Notes: generated from the sequence alone by a model not told the origin. Positions 26,984 to 35,943 are shown, counted from the stretch's first letter. The stretch is DNA of 64,000 nt from JAIRNF01 sp031551125 (GCA_031551125.1 JAVBOB010000010.1:58127-122126), one strand, 5' to 3'. Translations and numbers: made by a program.

Positions 26984-27715
26984 CTACTGCTTACTCAACT
27001 TTATAGAGGACATACCCGTACTCTTTACATCTGACTTTTCACACTTGAAGTCTTGCGCCTTGATGGATGATGTTCCGCTAGCTTCTGCTTCAACCATCTT
27101 TGCCGCACCGTTTAGCTTAACAGATGATGCGCCACTGGCCTCAACAGACAAATCGGTAACTTTTACATCAAAGCTGGCGCTCGAAGCTCCGGAAACCTCC
27201 ACATCCAACTCATCAGCAGTGATGATGCCGTTTTTCATGCTGGATGCACCGTTTATGTCAACTTCAACCTTTTTAGCCGTAATATTGGCTTTGGACATAC
27301 TACATGCTGCGCTAAGCTTCACATCAATTTCACCGGTAGAAGTAAGCGGCGTTTCCAAGTTGATGCTACACGCTGCACTTGCCGATATTTCTTCCACAGA
27401 AGGCATAGTTACGTAAACCTTCATCGGACCGGTGTTATTTCTATTCTTCTTATTTGACGACCCATCAAACTTAATGACTAGCTTACCTTCATTTACCTTA
27501 GTAGTAATTTGGTCTATAATTTCCTCATCGGCTTCCACTTTAACCGAAGTACTGTTTCCTTGTGTAAGGTAAAGGCTGATAGCCGTGCTTACGCTTACTT
27601 TGGTAAAACCGCTACCCGTATTACGATCTTGCGTTTTTATTTCAGCATAGCTGTTAACGCTTGCAAGCACAAATAGGCCACAGGCGAGTGCAAAAAAGAT
27701 ATTTCTTGTTTTCAT
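26984..27715 (-). CDS. Head-GIN domain (DUF2807) exported protein
   Basis: A 243-residue exported protein with signal peptide (MKTRNIFFALACGLFVLASVNSYA). The mature part is a beta-helix of the putative auto-transporter adhesin, head GIN type: repeated short strands such as SLYLTQGNSTSVKVEADEEI, then ASAACSINLETPL and the ladder VDINGASSMKNGI, VEVSGASSASFDV, VEASGASSVKLNG, AEASGTSSIKAQD with Ser/Ala/Gly turns. The role is unknown; it is probably periplasmic or surface-attached. It is the last gene of the ECF sigma unit. Confidence 0.88.
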   Translation of the reverse strand: MKTRNIFFALACGLFVLASVNSYAEIKTQDRNTGSGFTKVSVSTAISLYLTQGNSTSVKVEADEEIIDQITTKVNEGKLVIKFDGSSNKKNRNNTGPMKVYVTMPSVEEISASAACSINLETPLTSTGEIDVKLSAACSMSKANITAKKVEVDINGASSMKNGIITADELDVEVSGASSASFDVKVTDLSVEASGASSVKLNGAAKMVEAEASGTSSIKAQDFKCEKSDVKSTGMSSIKLSKQ

Positions 27716-27787
27716 TTCAGGTTGATTTATTTATAAGACGATTGTTGATCGAAAAAGTTACAGGCTATGGAAAATATCTTCACTTTA

Positions 27788-28840
27788 CTATTTAGCCGTT
27801 ATTTTATTATCTGCATAGGCATTGCTGATTTTTACTTTCAGCGTAGGAGTTCCTGAACCTACCGTTGCTTCTATAGAATTAGTATTTCTTTCAGATTTTA
27901 CAGCTGAGGTATTAAGTTTTAGCTCATCAGGAAGTATTGTCTTCCCATATTTACTTGATGCCTCAATGGTATAAGTGACTTTTGGATTAATATTTAGCGA
28001 AAGCCCAGTATAGCTAAGTGAAAAAGATAAAGACTCTGCATCTTGCGCAACATCTGACACCTTTATGCTCCCATAGGCATTGCTTGCTGTGAGCGACTTG
28101 CTCACTTGCCCCAACTTTACATCTGTATAAGCCGTACTAATCTTCATCTTCGTAACTTTCTTAACTGTATAATCATCATATGCCGAGGTAATGTTCAACG
28201 TATTTGCCTTTTCAATACTCAAATGTGAATATGCACTGGATAGCAGCAAACTATCAGCTTCCTCTATTTTCATTGACGAATACTGAATACCTGCTTTTAA
28301 GACATTTACAGCTTGTATAGTTGCAGACCCATACGCTAACTTTAGGCTTGAACTGGGATTACTTATCCGGCGGCAGCTAAAGCTGCCATACTTTACATTA
28401 ATAGCGGTTACCCCACCACATTCATCTACTTTAATTCCACCATAGGTATTTGATAGATCAAAAGCGATATTTCTAGGAACACTAATATCATAGCTAATTT
28501 CATATCCACCTTTACTACGACCTTTCATTTCTGCAATCTCGGTTTTAGCAATAATACTGTTGCCCGACTGGCTAAATGCAATGGATATCCGATCGCGCTG
28601 ACGCTCTGCCTCATTTTGGCTTTCAGAACTCTTTCCCTTAATGGTTACTTTAATATCCACCTCATTTTTGTCCCAAGAGGTAATGTTTACGTTGCCATAC
28701 TTATTTTCCACTACAAGCGTATTTTTTTCACTTGCCGTAAAACTTTTCTGAACATTCTTTTCAGATTCGTACATAGCCTTAGCTTGCAGTCCTAGTGGCA
28801 GTGCAGCTGCTAATATGAAAGCTGTAATAAGTTTTTTCAT
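27788..28840 (-). CDS. Exported beta-helical protein (DUF4097-like)
   Basis: A 350-residue exported protein (signal MKKLITAFILAAALPLGLQAKA). The mature N-terminus (KNTLVVENKYGNVNITSWDKNEVDIKVTIKG) and the following strand ladder (YGGIKVDECGG, YGSFSCRRI, YGSATIQAV, YSSMKIEEA, YSHLSIEKA) resemble DUF4097-type beta-helices related to the head-GIN group. It sits between the probable anti-sigma factor and the DUF2807 gene and is likely part of the sigma factor's regulon or sensing apparatus (inference). Confidence 0.8.
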   Translation of the reverse strand: MKKLITAFILAAALPLGLQAKAMYESEKNVQKSFTASEKNTLVVENKYGNVNITSWDKNEVDIKVTIKGKSSESQNEAERQRDRISIAFSQSGNSIIAKTEIAEMKGRSKGGYEISYDISVPRNIAFDLSNTYGGIKVDECGGVTAINVKYGSFSCRRISNPSSSLKLAYGSATIQAVNVLKAGIQYSSMKIEEADSLLLSSAYSHLSIEKANTLNITSAYDDYTVKKVTKMKISTAYTDVKLGQVSKSLTASNAYGSIKVSDVAQDAESLSFSLSYTGLSLNINPKVTYTIEASSKYGKTILPDELKLNTSAVKSERNTNSIEATVGSGTPTLKVKISNAYADNKITAK

Positions 28841-28891
28841 GGTTGTTTGTTTTTATTATTAATATTATTTTTTGTCCTATGCGTTTCTTGC

Positions 28892-29392
28892 TTACTCCAG
28901 TGCACTTATGGTTGTTTGCAACGCGTCTATTTGGTGTTGGTAGTGCTGTATTACAATATATATATTCTCTTCGTCGCTGGCGTTCGCGGCACAAAGCTGC
29001 TCTATCAGCTCGCTTGAATCGTTGCGCATAGCCGTTATACTACTGTTTAGCGCTTGTTGTCCGGGTTCGTCAACATATTGTGATAGCTGCTGTATTTTTT
29101 CAACCCTGCTCTCCACCTCCATTGCGTAGTGGCTGTTAACCTCCATAAGCTCCGGTGATAGCGAGCAATAGCTCTTTACCGGTTGTTCTGTTGGTATCAC
29201 GTAAAGTAAGAACAAGGCAACAACGGCAGCGGCAGATGAAATGCTAAGCAATACCATGTGTACCGTTTTCTTCCGTTTTTTTGTAGTCGAAAGACGTGCT
29301 GCAAAACGTTCGAAATGACCGCTTGAAGGCTCCATATCGTCAAACTGCTCACGATTTTCTTTAATGTATTTTTTCAACGGATCCATCTTCAT
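28892..29392 (-). CDS. Probable anti-sigma factor
   Basis: A 166-residue bitopic protein: a cytoplasmic N-terminus (about 1-42, PLKKYIKENREQFDDMEPSSGHFERFAARL), one membrane helix (VHMVLLSISSAAAVVALFLLYVI, about 44-66) and a periplasmic helical domain. Its start codon is directly next to the stop of the ECF sigma gene (shared base at 29392), so they are translationally coupled. Position and topology suggest a regulator of that sigma factor; the classic ZAS zinc motif is absent. Confidence 0.65.
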   Translation of the reverse strand: MKMDPLKKYIKENREQFDDMEPSSGHFERFAARLSTTKKRKKTVHMVLLSISSAAAVVALFLLYVIPTEQPVKSYCSLSPELMEVNSHYAMEVESRVEKIQQLSQYVDEPGQQALNSSITAMRNDSSELIEQLCAANASDEENIYIVIQHYQHQIDALQTTISALE

Positions 29393-29925
29393 TATTGATT
29401 ACTGATTAGCATTTCTCTTAATCTCGCCCTACCTCTTACATACTGTGAACGAACTGTTGATGCTGATATTTGCAAGGTTTTTGCAACTTCCTCAAAGCTG
29501 TATTCTTCTATCAGGTGTAAGCCTAAAACCAATCTAAATCCTTGTGGCAGTAGCTCTATTCCCTTTTTTATGGCTTCAACCTTTAGCAGCTTATCATCAT
29601 AGCTCTCCGTTTCTTCTTCCTCTATCTCCGTATTGCTATTCAATTCCAACAGCACCTGCTTTTTCTTTCTCAACCTGTCAATAGATGTATTTATTGCTAT
29701 GCGCTTCAACCAAGGCTCAGGGTGTGTACCTATATTCAACGAGCTTATATTATCAAATGCTTTAATAAACGTGTCTTGCATGGCTTCTTCGGCTTCCTCC
29801 TGCCTTCTCAGAATACGAAAACAAGAGTTATATACAGCCTTGTAGAACAGCTTGTAAAACTCCAGCTGTGACTGCTCTCGCTGCTTTTTACACCCATCTA
29901 TCACTAATTGGTAGTTTTCTGCCAT
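29392..29925 (-). CDS. ECF RNA polymerase sigma factor
   Basis: A 177-residue sigma-70 family member with only regions 2 and 4. Region 2 includes FYKLFYKAVYNSCFRILRRQEEAEEAMQDTFIKAFDNI (core binding) and PEPWLKRIAINTSIDRLRKKK (-10 recognition); region 4 is GIELLPQGFRLVLGLHLIEEYSFEEVAKTLQISASTVRSQYVRGRARLRE with the helix-turn-helix. It heads a four-gene unit with the probable anti-sigma factor and two exported beta-helical proteins, a pattern seen repeatedly in Bacteroidota. The signal is unknown. Confidence 0.95.
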   Translation of the reverse strand: MAENYQLVIDGCKKQREQSQLEFYKLFYKAVYNSCFRILRRQEEAEEAMQDTFIKAFDNISSLNIGTHPEPWLKRIAINTSIDRLRKKKQVLLELNSNTEIEEEETESYDDKLLKVEAIKKGIELLPQGFRLVLGLHLIEEYSFEEVAKTLQISASTVRSQYVRGRARLREMLISNQ

Positions 29926-30067
29926 TTTACCCTGTTCTCAACTCTATAACGTAGCTTTTTTTATTTTGCTGCAAGGTAAATCAATTTTTTTCGCGAATGA
30001 CAACCATAAAATGTTAACATATTCACCCTCAACGTGTATTTATAAGCATTATTAGACATAGATTGTT

Positions 30068-30075
30068 TATATTTG
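30068..30075 (+). promoter_or_regulatory. -7 box before the MORN-repeat gene
   Basis: TATATTTG matches TAnnTTTG. It overlaps an in-frame TTG at 30073, which argues that translation begins later, at GTG 30100. Confidence 0.45.
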
Positions 30076-30099
30076 AATGTTGAACCAAATCGTACTCTT

Positions 30100-30879
30100 G
30101 TGAAACACGTATTTTACTTACTATGCTTGCTTAGCCTACCCTTAGGTAACCTCTTAGCCCAAGAAGGCGTTAACCAAGTAGATGCCCTCAACAAAAAGCA
30201 GGGAAAATGGATAAGGTACTATCCGGAAGGTGGTGTGCAGTATGAAGCATTTTTTGTGGATGGAAAACCTGTTGGAGAGCTAAAACGCTACTATAGAAAT
30301 GGAAAAACAATGGCTATTCAACGATATGTTGAAAATTCAGATAGCTGTTATGTTCAATTGTATTCGGAAAACGGAATATTAGCCAGTAAGGGCTTATTTG
30401 TAAAAGAAAGAAAGGAAGAGAAGTGGACATACTACAACGAAAAAGGAATAGAAATGTCGGTTGAAACATACAGCTGGGGGCAAAAGAACGGACCGTCAAC
30501 ACGCTACTACCCTAACGGTAGCACGTTGGAAACCGCCAGCTGGAAGTATGGTGTACAATCCGGAGTACTAAGCCGTTACTACGAAAATGGCACACTAAAC
30601 ATCGAAATGGTATATGCAAACGGTATTCTAAATGGTAAGGCTAGGTACTACTACCCCAACGGAGGTATTCGCTTGGAAGGTGCATACGAAAACGGATTGC
30701 GGCACGGACGTTGGAGCTTATACTCGGAAGACGGTAAGCTGCAAAAAATAGTAACCTACACAAATGGCGTATCCGACAACGCCGACGAAGACCTTAGCGA
30801 AGAAACAAAACAGCTCAACAAGCTGGAAAGCAACAAAGGTAAGATACCCGAATTTGATGAATCAAATTTCCCCAGATAA
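30100..30879 (+). CDS. Exported MORN-repeat (YwqK-like) protein
   Basis: A 259-residue protein with signal peptide VKHVFYLLCLLSLPLGNLLAQ beginning at GTG 30100. The mature part consists of about eight repeats of some 23 residues of the MORN_2 type (GKWIRYYPEGGVQYEAFF, GELKRYYRNGKTMA, GPSTRYYPNGSTLETASW, GVLSRYYENGTLNIEMVY, GKARYYYPNGGIRLEGAY, GRWSLYSEDGKLQK). The family is often labelled a toxin-antitoxin YwqK antitoxin, but there is no toxin gene here and the protein is exported, so that label is not supported. Its end overlaps xseA by 23 nt. Confidence 0.88.
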   Translation: MKHVFYLLCLLSLPLGNLLAQEGVNQVDALNKKQGKWIRYYPEGGVQYEAFFVDGKPVGELKRYYRNGKTMAIQRYVENSDSCYVQLYSENGILASKGLFVKERKEEKWTYYNEKGIEMSVETYSWGQKNGPSTRYYPNGSTLETASWKYGVQSGVLSRYYENGTLNIEMVYANGILNGKARYYYPNGGIRLEGAYENGLRHGRWSLYSEDGKLQKIVTYTNGVSDNADEDLSEETKQLNKLESNKGKIPEFDESNFPR

Positions 30880-32107
30880 GCTAAGCCTGCTCGAACTTCA
30901 GCTGCTGGTTAAGCAAGCAATTGAAGTACAGCTGCCACTCTCTTACTGGGTGGTTGCAGAAATTAATGAGTTGAAGGAAAACGCCTCCGGTCATTGCTAC
31001 CTTGAGCTGGTGCAGCAAGATGAGTCATCTTCTTTTGTACAGGCAAAAGTATCGGCAACTATTTGGTCGTACAGCTACCGTATGCTACGCCCGTTCTTCG
31101 AAAGTTCAACAGGCCAACGATTGTCTCCCGGTCTTAAAGTACTGGTAAAAGCAACGGTGCAGTATCACCAGCTGTATGGTATGAGCCTTAACATTACCGA
31201 TATAGATCCTTCATATACCGTTGGCGAGCTACAGCTGCAACGGCGTAAAACCGTTCAGCAGCTCAAGGATGACGGGGTATTTGATATGAATAGGGAGCTG
31301 GAACTACCCTTGCTGCCACAACGCATTGCGGTAATTTCATCTCCTACGGCTGCCGGCTATCAGGATTTCATGGAGCATTTGCACAATAATGTATATGGCT
31401 ATACATTCTCCACCATGCTGTTTCCGGCCTTAGTACAAGGACGTGATGCTGAAGAATCTTTACTTTCTGCTCTGGACAAAGTATTTGCTCAAATAGATAG
31501 CTTTGATGCCGTAGCAATTATCAGAGGCGGAGGTTCTCAAACCGATTTGCTATGCTTTGACAGCTACAGGCTGGCATACCACCTAGCACAGCTTCCTATT
31601 CCGGTATTAACGGGCATAGGGCATGACAAGGATGAAAGTGTTGTAGATTTGGTTGCACACACCATGCTGAAAACGCCTACCGCCGTAGCCGATTTTTTAG
31701 TAGAGCAAATGGTTGAACGGGAACAAGAGCTGAACATGCTAGCTGAACAGCTGAACGACCAAACGCTTGAACTACTAAGCGAGCAACAAGGCTACTTGAA
31801 TAATATCAGGCAATCAGTAGCAATGCAAGCCGAACGTTTTTTTGACCGAGAACGGCAACGATTAACAACCATGTTTGGAACAAGGTTAAAAACACTTGTG
31901 TTCGCAAGTTTTAAAGAAAATAAGTACAAGCTGGCCTTAACGGAGCGAACGCTGGAGGCTAACGACCCTCAGCGAATACTAAGTAAAGGATACGCTATTG
32001 CAGTACATAACGGACAACGACTAACCAATGCCAACTCAGTCAAAGCAGGGGAAAACCTAAAGCTAATACTGAGCAACGGACAACTAAACGTAACAGTAGA
32101 AAAGTAA
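30857..32107 (+). CDS. xseA: Exodeoxyribonuclease VII large subunit
   Basis: Catalytic subunit of exonuclease VII, which degrades single-stranded DNA from both ends with XseB. 416 residues from ATG 30857 (MNQISPDKLSLLELQLLVKQAIE), chosen because upstream residues in this frame are unlike the family. An N-terminal OB-fold (about 20-105) precedes the catalytic domain with AVISSPTAAGYQDF and IIRGGGSQTDLLCFDS, then GIGHDKDESVVDLVAHTMLKTPTAVADFLVE and a long coiled coil. xseB follows after 5 nt. Confidence 0.97.
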   Translation: MNQISPDKLSLLELQLLVKQAIEVQLPLSYWVVAEINELKENASGHCYLELVQQDESSSFVQAKVSATIWSYSYRMLRPFFESSTGQRLSPGLKVLVKATVQYHQLYGMSLNITDIDPSYTVGELQLQRRKTVQQLKDDGVFDMNRELELPLLPQRIAVISSPTAAGYQDFMEHLHNNVYGYTFSTMLFPALVQGRDAEESLLSALDKVFAQIDSFDAVAIIRGGGSQTDLLCFDSYRLAYHLAQLPIPVLTGIGHDKDESVVDLVAHTMLKTPTAVADFLVEQMVEREQELNMLAEQLNDQTLELLSEQQGYLNNIRQSVAMQAERFFDRERQRLTTMFGTRLKTLVFASFKENKYKLALTERTLEANDPQRILSKGYAIAVHNGQRLTNANSVKAGENLKLILSNGQLNVTVEK

Positions 32108-32112
32108 AATAT

Positions 32113-32313
32113 ATGGCAAAAAAGGAACTTAGCTACAAAGAGGCTCTCACTGAGGTTGAGGCCATACTGGGAAAAATGCAGAACGGGGATATTGATATTG
32201 ACCAGCTAGAGCAGGATGTGAAAAAAGTAAGCCAGCTTATCGCATTCTGCAAAGAAAAATTGCGTAGCACGGAAGAGCGGGTAAACAGCTTATTGGAGGA
32301 AGAGAATGAGTAG
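32113..32313 (+). CDS. xseB: Exodeoxyribonuclease VII small subunit
   Basis: A 66-residue helical hairpin (LSYKEALTEVEAILGKMQNGDIDIDQLEQDVKKVSQLIAFCKEKLR) of the XseB family; several copies coat the coiled coil of XseA and are needed for activity. It starts 5 nt after xseA, so the two are coupled. Confidence 0.95.
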   Translation: MAKKELSYKEALTEVEAILGKMQNGDIDIDQLEQDVKKVSQLIAFCKEKLRSTEERVNSLLEEENE

Positions 32314-32367
32314 TAGCGTAAGCTCTACCAATGACGGGCTTCTAATCCATATAGCCTCTCCTTTTTT

Positions 32368-32429
32368 CACTATTCACCTTAACCATTAACTATTAACCAT
32401 TAACCATTCACTACTAACTATTCACTATG
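32368..32429. repeat. Heptanucleotide array running into the cutC start
   Basis: Nine tandem units (one of 6 nt) of the family AACCATT/AACTATT/CACTATT. The last unit is CACTATG and contains the cutC start codon. In reverse complement the units match the array at 35841-35924. No Shine-Dalgarno sequence is visible within it. Confidence 0.9.
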
Positions 32430-33158
32430 ATTTCCCTCGAAGTATGCGCTGATAGCCTGACATCTATTTACGCCGCCGAAGCCGGAGGTGCTAATAGAAT
32501 TGAGCTTTGTGCAAATTTGTATGAAGGGGGTACAACTCCCTGCCTTGCCCAAATCAAGCAAGCCAAAGCAAAAACTAAGCTGAAGCTGAATGTGATTATT
32601 CGTCCGCGCGGGGGTGATTTTCTATACAACAATGATGAGTTCGAGCTCATGAAAAACGACATTGCAACCTGTGGTGAAATTGGCTGTAATGGGGTTGTAA
32701 TAGGTATGCTAAACGCGGATGGAACTATTGATAAAGAGCGTTGCGCTGAGCTGATAAAAATAGCGCGAACTTATGGTATGGAAGTAACATTCCATCGAGC
32801 TTTCGACCGCTCGTCAGATCTGTTCAAGGCATTGGAAGATGTGATAGAATTAGGGTGTGAGCGTATTCTTACATCAGGAGGAGAAGATACCGCTCCGAAA
32901 GGCGCTCCAACTATTAAGAAGTTGGTAGAGCAAGCAAACGAAAGAATCATCATTATGCCCGGAGCGGGAATAACGGAAAGTAACATTGGCGAGCTTGTCA
33001 GGCAAACCGGATTGAAAGAGTTTCACGGAACTTTTCGAAGTAGTTATCCTAGCAAAATGAAGTATATCAATAGCCTATTTGTTAAAGAGTACAATTACCT
33101 CTACACTGACGAAAACAAAGTAAAAGAAGCAATTAAAAACGCTAACTCTAATGCATAG
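32427..33158 (+). CDS. cutC: CutC family protein
   Basis: A 243-residue TIM-barrel protein of the CutC family, historically linked to copper homeostasis in E. coli, although the biochemical role is not settled. Typical blocks: MISLEVCADSLTSIYAAEAGGANRIELCANLYEGGTTPC at the N-terminus, VIIRPRGGDFLY, GCNGVVIGMLNADGTID, EVTFHRAFDR near 125, GCERILTSGG near 150, IIMPGAGITESNI. The N-terminus matches the family, so the ATG at 32427 is right even though it lies in a repeat. It is followed by the transglutaminase lipoprotein gene after 29 nt. Confidence 0.95.
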   Translation: MISLEVCADSLTSIYAAEAGGANRIELCANLYEGGTTPCLAQIKQAKAKTKLKLNVIIRPRGGDFLYNNDEFELMKNDIATCGEIGCNGVVIGMLNADGTIDKERCAELIKIARTYGMEVTFHRAFDRSSDLFKALEDVIELGCERILTSGGEDTAPKGAPTIKKLVEQANERIIIMPGAGITESNIGELVRQTGLKEFHGTFRSSYPSKMKYINSLFVKEYNYLYTDENKVKEAIKNANSNA

Positions 33159-33187
33159 AGTTGCCACAACCATATAAACCTTGCACC

Positions 33188-35857
33188 ATGAAAAAGCCAT
33201 TCTACCTCCTATTTCTGGCAAGTGCCACATTGCTCTATTGCTATTCATGCGGCAATAAAGAAAAACACTTTCTTACGAATGAAAGCTACCGCATGCAAGT
33301 TCACGAACAATTCTTAGAGCGAAAAGAGTTGGCTAAGAATCGTGCCGATGCTTTATTTTCCGTGTTCAACAAAGAAGACCTGACAACAGAACAACGTGAA
33401 GCCTTAGAGTTTCTATACGCATACATGCCGCTTTGCGATTTAGCCGATTACGATGGTGATTTCTTTCTTCAACAAGTAAACTCAGCCTTTAAAGCTCGTG
33501 AATACTTCTCTTGGGGAAAGAGTGTCCCGGAAGATATTTTCCGCCACTTTGTACTGGCACACCGAATAAATAACGAGTATTTGGACACCGCCCGAAGCGT
33601 ATTCTTTAACGAGCTGAGAGACCGAGTGAAGAACCTTCCAATGGCCGAAGCTGCGCTGGAAGTAAACCACTGGTGCCATGAAAAGGTAACCTATCGTGGA
33701 ACAGATGGAAGAACCTCCGCTCCTCTAGCCCTAATGCGTACCTCATGGGGAAGATGTGGGGAGGAATCAACCTTTACCGCTACCGCCTTACGTGCGGTTG
33801 GCATACCTGCGCGCCAATGCTATACACCACGCTGGGCTCATACAGACGACAACCACGCATGGGTAGAAGTTTGGGTTGACGGAGCATGGCATTACATGGG
33901 TGCATGTGAGCCCGAACCGGAATTGGATGTAGCATGGTTTACCGCACCGGCTAAACGTACCATGATGGTACATACTAACGTATTTGGTGAATACACAGGC
34001 CCCGAAGAGAAAAATCTGCAAACACCGCTCTACTCAACTATTAACCTGCTGGCTAACTACGCGCAAACACGCAAGGTGAATGTAAAGGTAGTGGATGAGC
34101 AAGGTAATCCGGTTATGGGAGCAACCATAAAGTTTAAGCTGTATAACTACGCTGAGCTATATCCGCTGGCCAAAACACTAAGTAAGGCTGATGGAACAAC
34201 ATCAATTACTTCCGGCATGGGTGATTTAGTTATATGGGCAAATAAAGGAGATACTTACGGATATGAAAAAGCATCACCCGATACCGATGTAGTTACCGTT
34301 ACACTAAATCGTAAGCCGGGCAAAGCCTATGAAGAAACCTACGAAGTTGTTCCACCCAAAGAACAGCCTATTAAAGAGCTATCGCCGGATAAGGTTGTAC
34401 AAAATGCAGTACGGTTGGCACATGAAGATTCCATTCGCAACGCATACATGAACACCTTTCCAAAAGAAAATTATGCGGCTCAAGTAGCAACAGAACTCGG
34501 GATGGACAAGGAAAATGTATGGAGGTACCTTGAGCTGTCTCAGGGTAACTGGAAAGATATACTTGCATTTATGCAAGCAGAAAAAGTTAATCTTGATTTG
34601 TTCCCTTTTCTCGCCTCACTGCTCGAAAAAGATTTAAGAGATACGCCTGCCGATTATCTGCAAAACCATATAGACAACGGATACAATAACGATATAAAAG
34701 TTAATGCGCCAAAAGAGCTGATAGCAGCCAATATGCTCTCTCCCCGTATCGCATTGGAGCTGATACGCCCGTGGAGAAGTTTTTTCCAGAAAGAGTTTAG
34801 CAGCATTGGAGCGCAAGCTGCACACCAAAAGGTGCAGAGTATTATTGACTTCGTAAAGCAAAATATTCAAATTCGGAACGAAGAAAACTACTACAACTGT
34901 TATATTACACCGCAAGGCGTATATGAGCTGAAAGTGGCTGATGCTCGCTCCCGCAACGTACTTTTTGTAGCCTTATGCCGTAGCATGGGCATTGCTGCCC
35001 GCGTTGAGCAGGCAACAGCCAAACCACAGTATTTTGAAAATGGACAATGGGTAGATGTAGCCTTTGAAGCAACAACCATAGAAGAAAACACACCTAAAGG
35101 AAATCTTATACTAAATAATCCATCATCAAATATTGTAAAGCCCGGATACTACACACACTTTACCATTGCGCGCTTTAGCGATGGTGATTTTGTATCGCTC
35201 GATTTTGAAAACAATCCGGTCTTAAATAGCTTTCCTTGCAAGCTAAGTCTTGATACAGGCTACTACCGATTAATGACCGGAAGCCGTGCAAATGACGGCT
35301 CGGTAACAATACGAACAGAGTACTTCGAGCTGAAAAAAGACCAAACGTTATCATTAAACGTTACGCTACCTGAAGTAGTAGGAAAGCTGCAGGTGAAAGG
35401 AATTGTTGACATGAACTCCATTGTTACGCTTACCGATAACAGCAAAAAAACGTTGAAAGAGCTGGCTAACGGCAAAGGCTTAGTGCTTTGCTTTGCCGAC
35501 CCTGATAAAGAGCCTACAAAGCATGTATTGCATGACATTGGCGCCTTAAAAACAGATTTTGACAGCTGGGGTGGCGGCCTTGTCTTTATGGTTCCTGACG
35601 ATAAGCTAAGCCCGGCATTTAATACAACCGCCTATAAAGGTTTGCCTCAACAAACCGCATGGGGTGTTGATGCTAAGCGCACGCTGCTAAAAGCAACGGC
35701 AGAAGCGCTAAAAATTGATTTCAAGAACAACTTCCCGCTTACGGTTTACCTATCTACCAATGGAGGAATATTGTACTCTATCGAAGGGTATAGTATAGGC
35801 GTAGGAGAAAGCTTGCTAAAAGTAGTACGGCAAGAAAAGACGGTGAATAGTAGGTAG
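33188..35857 (+). CDS. Transglutaminase-domain lipoprotein
   Basis: An 889-residue exported protein. The N-terminus MKKPFYLLFLASATLLYCYSCGNKEK is a signal peptide with a probable lipobox Cys. A transglutaminase-like papain-fold core lies at about 150-250 (GRCGEESTFTATALRAVGIPARQ with the nucleophile Cys, DNHAWVEVW with the His, and an acidic residue after GACEPE). A carboxypeptidase-regulatory-like beta domain follows (about 295-370). A second papain-like region without clear catalytic Cys (about 540-640) and a C-terminal thioredoxin-like fold without CxxC (about 740-885) end the protein. Start ATG 33188 is chosen over a TTG at 33161 because of the signal peptide. Its final codons and stop fall in a heptad array. 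Confidence 0.88.
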   Translation: MKKPFYLLFLASATLLYCYSCGNKEKHFLTNESYRMQVHEQFLERKELAKNRADALFSVFNKEDLTTEQREALEFLYAYMPLCDLADYDGDFFLQQVNSAFKAREYFSWGKSVPEDIFRHFVLAHRINNEYLDTARSVFFNELRDRVKNLPMAEAALEVNHWCHEKVTYRGTDGRTSAPLALMRTSWGRCGEESTFTATALRAVGIPARQCYTPRWAHTDDNHAWVEVWVDGAWHYMGACEPEPELDVAWFTAPAKRTMMVHTNVFGEYTGPEEKNLQTPLYSTINLLANYAQTRKVNVKVVDEQGNPVMGATIKFKLYNYAELYPLAKTLSKADGTTSITSGMGDLVIWANKGDTYGYEKASPDTDVVTVTLNRKPGKAYEETYEVVPPKEQPIKELSPDKVVQNAVRLAHEDSIRNAYMNTFPKENYAAQVATELGMDKENVWRYLELSQGNWKDILAFMQAEKVNLDLFPFLASLLEKDLRDTPADYLQNHIDNGYNNDIKVNAPKELIAANMLSPRIALELIRPWRSFFQKEFSSIGAQAAHQKVQSIIDFVKQNIQIRNEENYYNCYITPQGVYELKVADARSRNVLFVALCRSMGIAARVEQATAKPQYFENGQWVDVAFEATTIEENTPKGNLILNNPSSNIVKPGYYTHFTIARFSDGDFVSLDFENNPVLNSFPCKLSLDTGYYRLMTGSRANDGSVTIRTEYFELKKDQTLSLNVTLPEVVGKLQVKGIVDMNSIVTLTDNSKKTLKELANGKGLVLCFADPDKEPTKHVLHDIGALKTDFDSWGGGLVFMVPDDKLSPAFNTTAYKGLPQQTAWGVDAKRTLLKATAEALKIDFKNNFPLTVYLSTNGGILYSIEGYSIGVGESLLKVVRQEKTVNSR

Positions 35858-35924
35858 TGAATGGTTAATAGTGAATAGTGAATGGTGAAAAGTTAATGGT
35901 TAATAGTTAATAGTTAATGGTGAA
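35841..35924. repeat. Heptanucleotide array at the transglutaminase gene 3' end
   Basis: Twelve perfect-length units in a row: CGGTGAA, TAGTAGG, TAGTGAA, TGGTTAA, TAGTGAA, TAGTGAA, TGGTGAA, AAGTTAA, TGGTTAA, TAGTTAA, TAGTTAA, TGGTGAA. The first units encode the last residues (VNSR) and the stop codon TAG of the lipoprotein gene. Confidence 0.92.
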
Positions 35925-35943
35925 TAAGCATTCACGTAAAGCA

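Noticed and set aside
30100..30879. YwqK antitoxin of a toxin-antitoxin pair
   Set aside because: It has a signal peptide and MORN repeats; the next gene is xseA and no toxin-like gene is adjacent.
32368..35924. CRISPR array
   Set aside because: Units are 7 nt in direct tandem without spacers and no cas gene is present.
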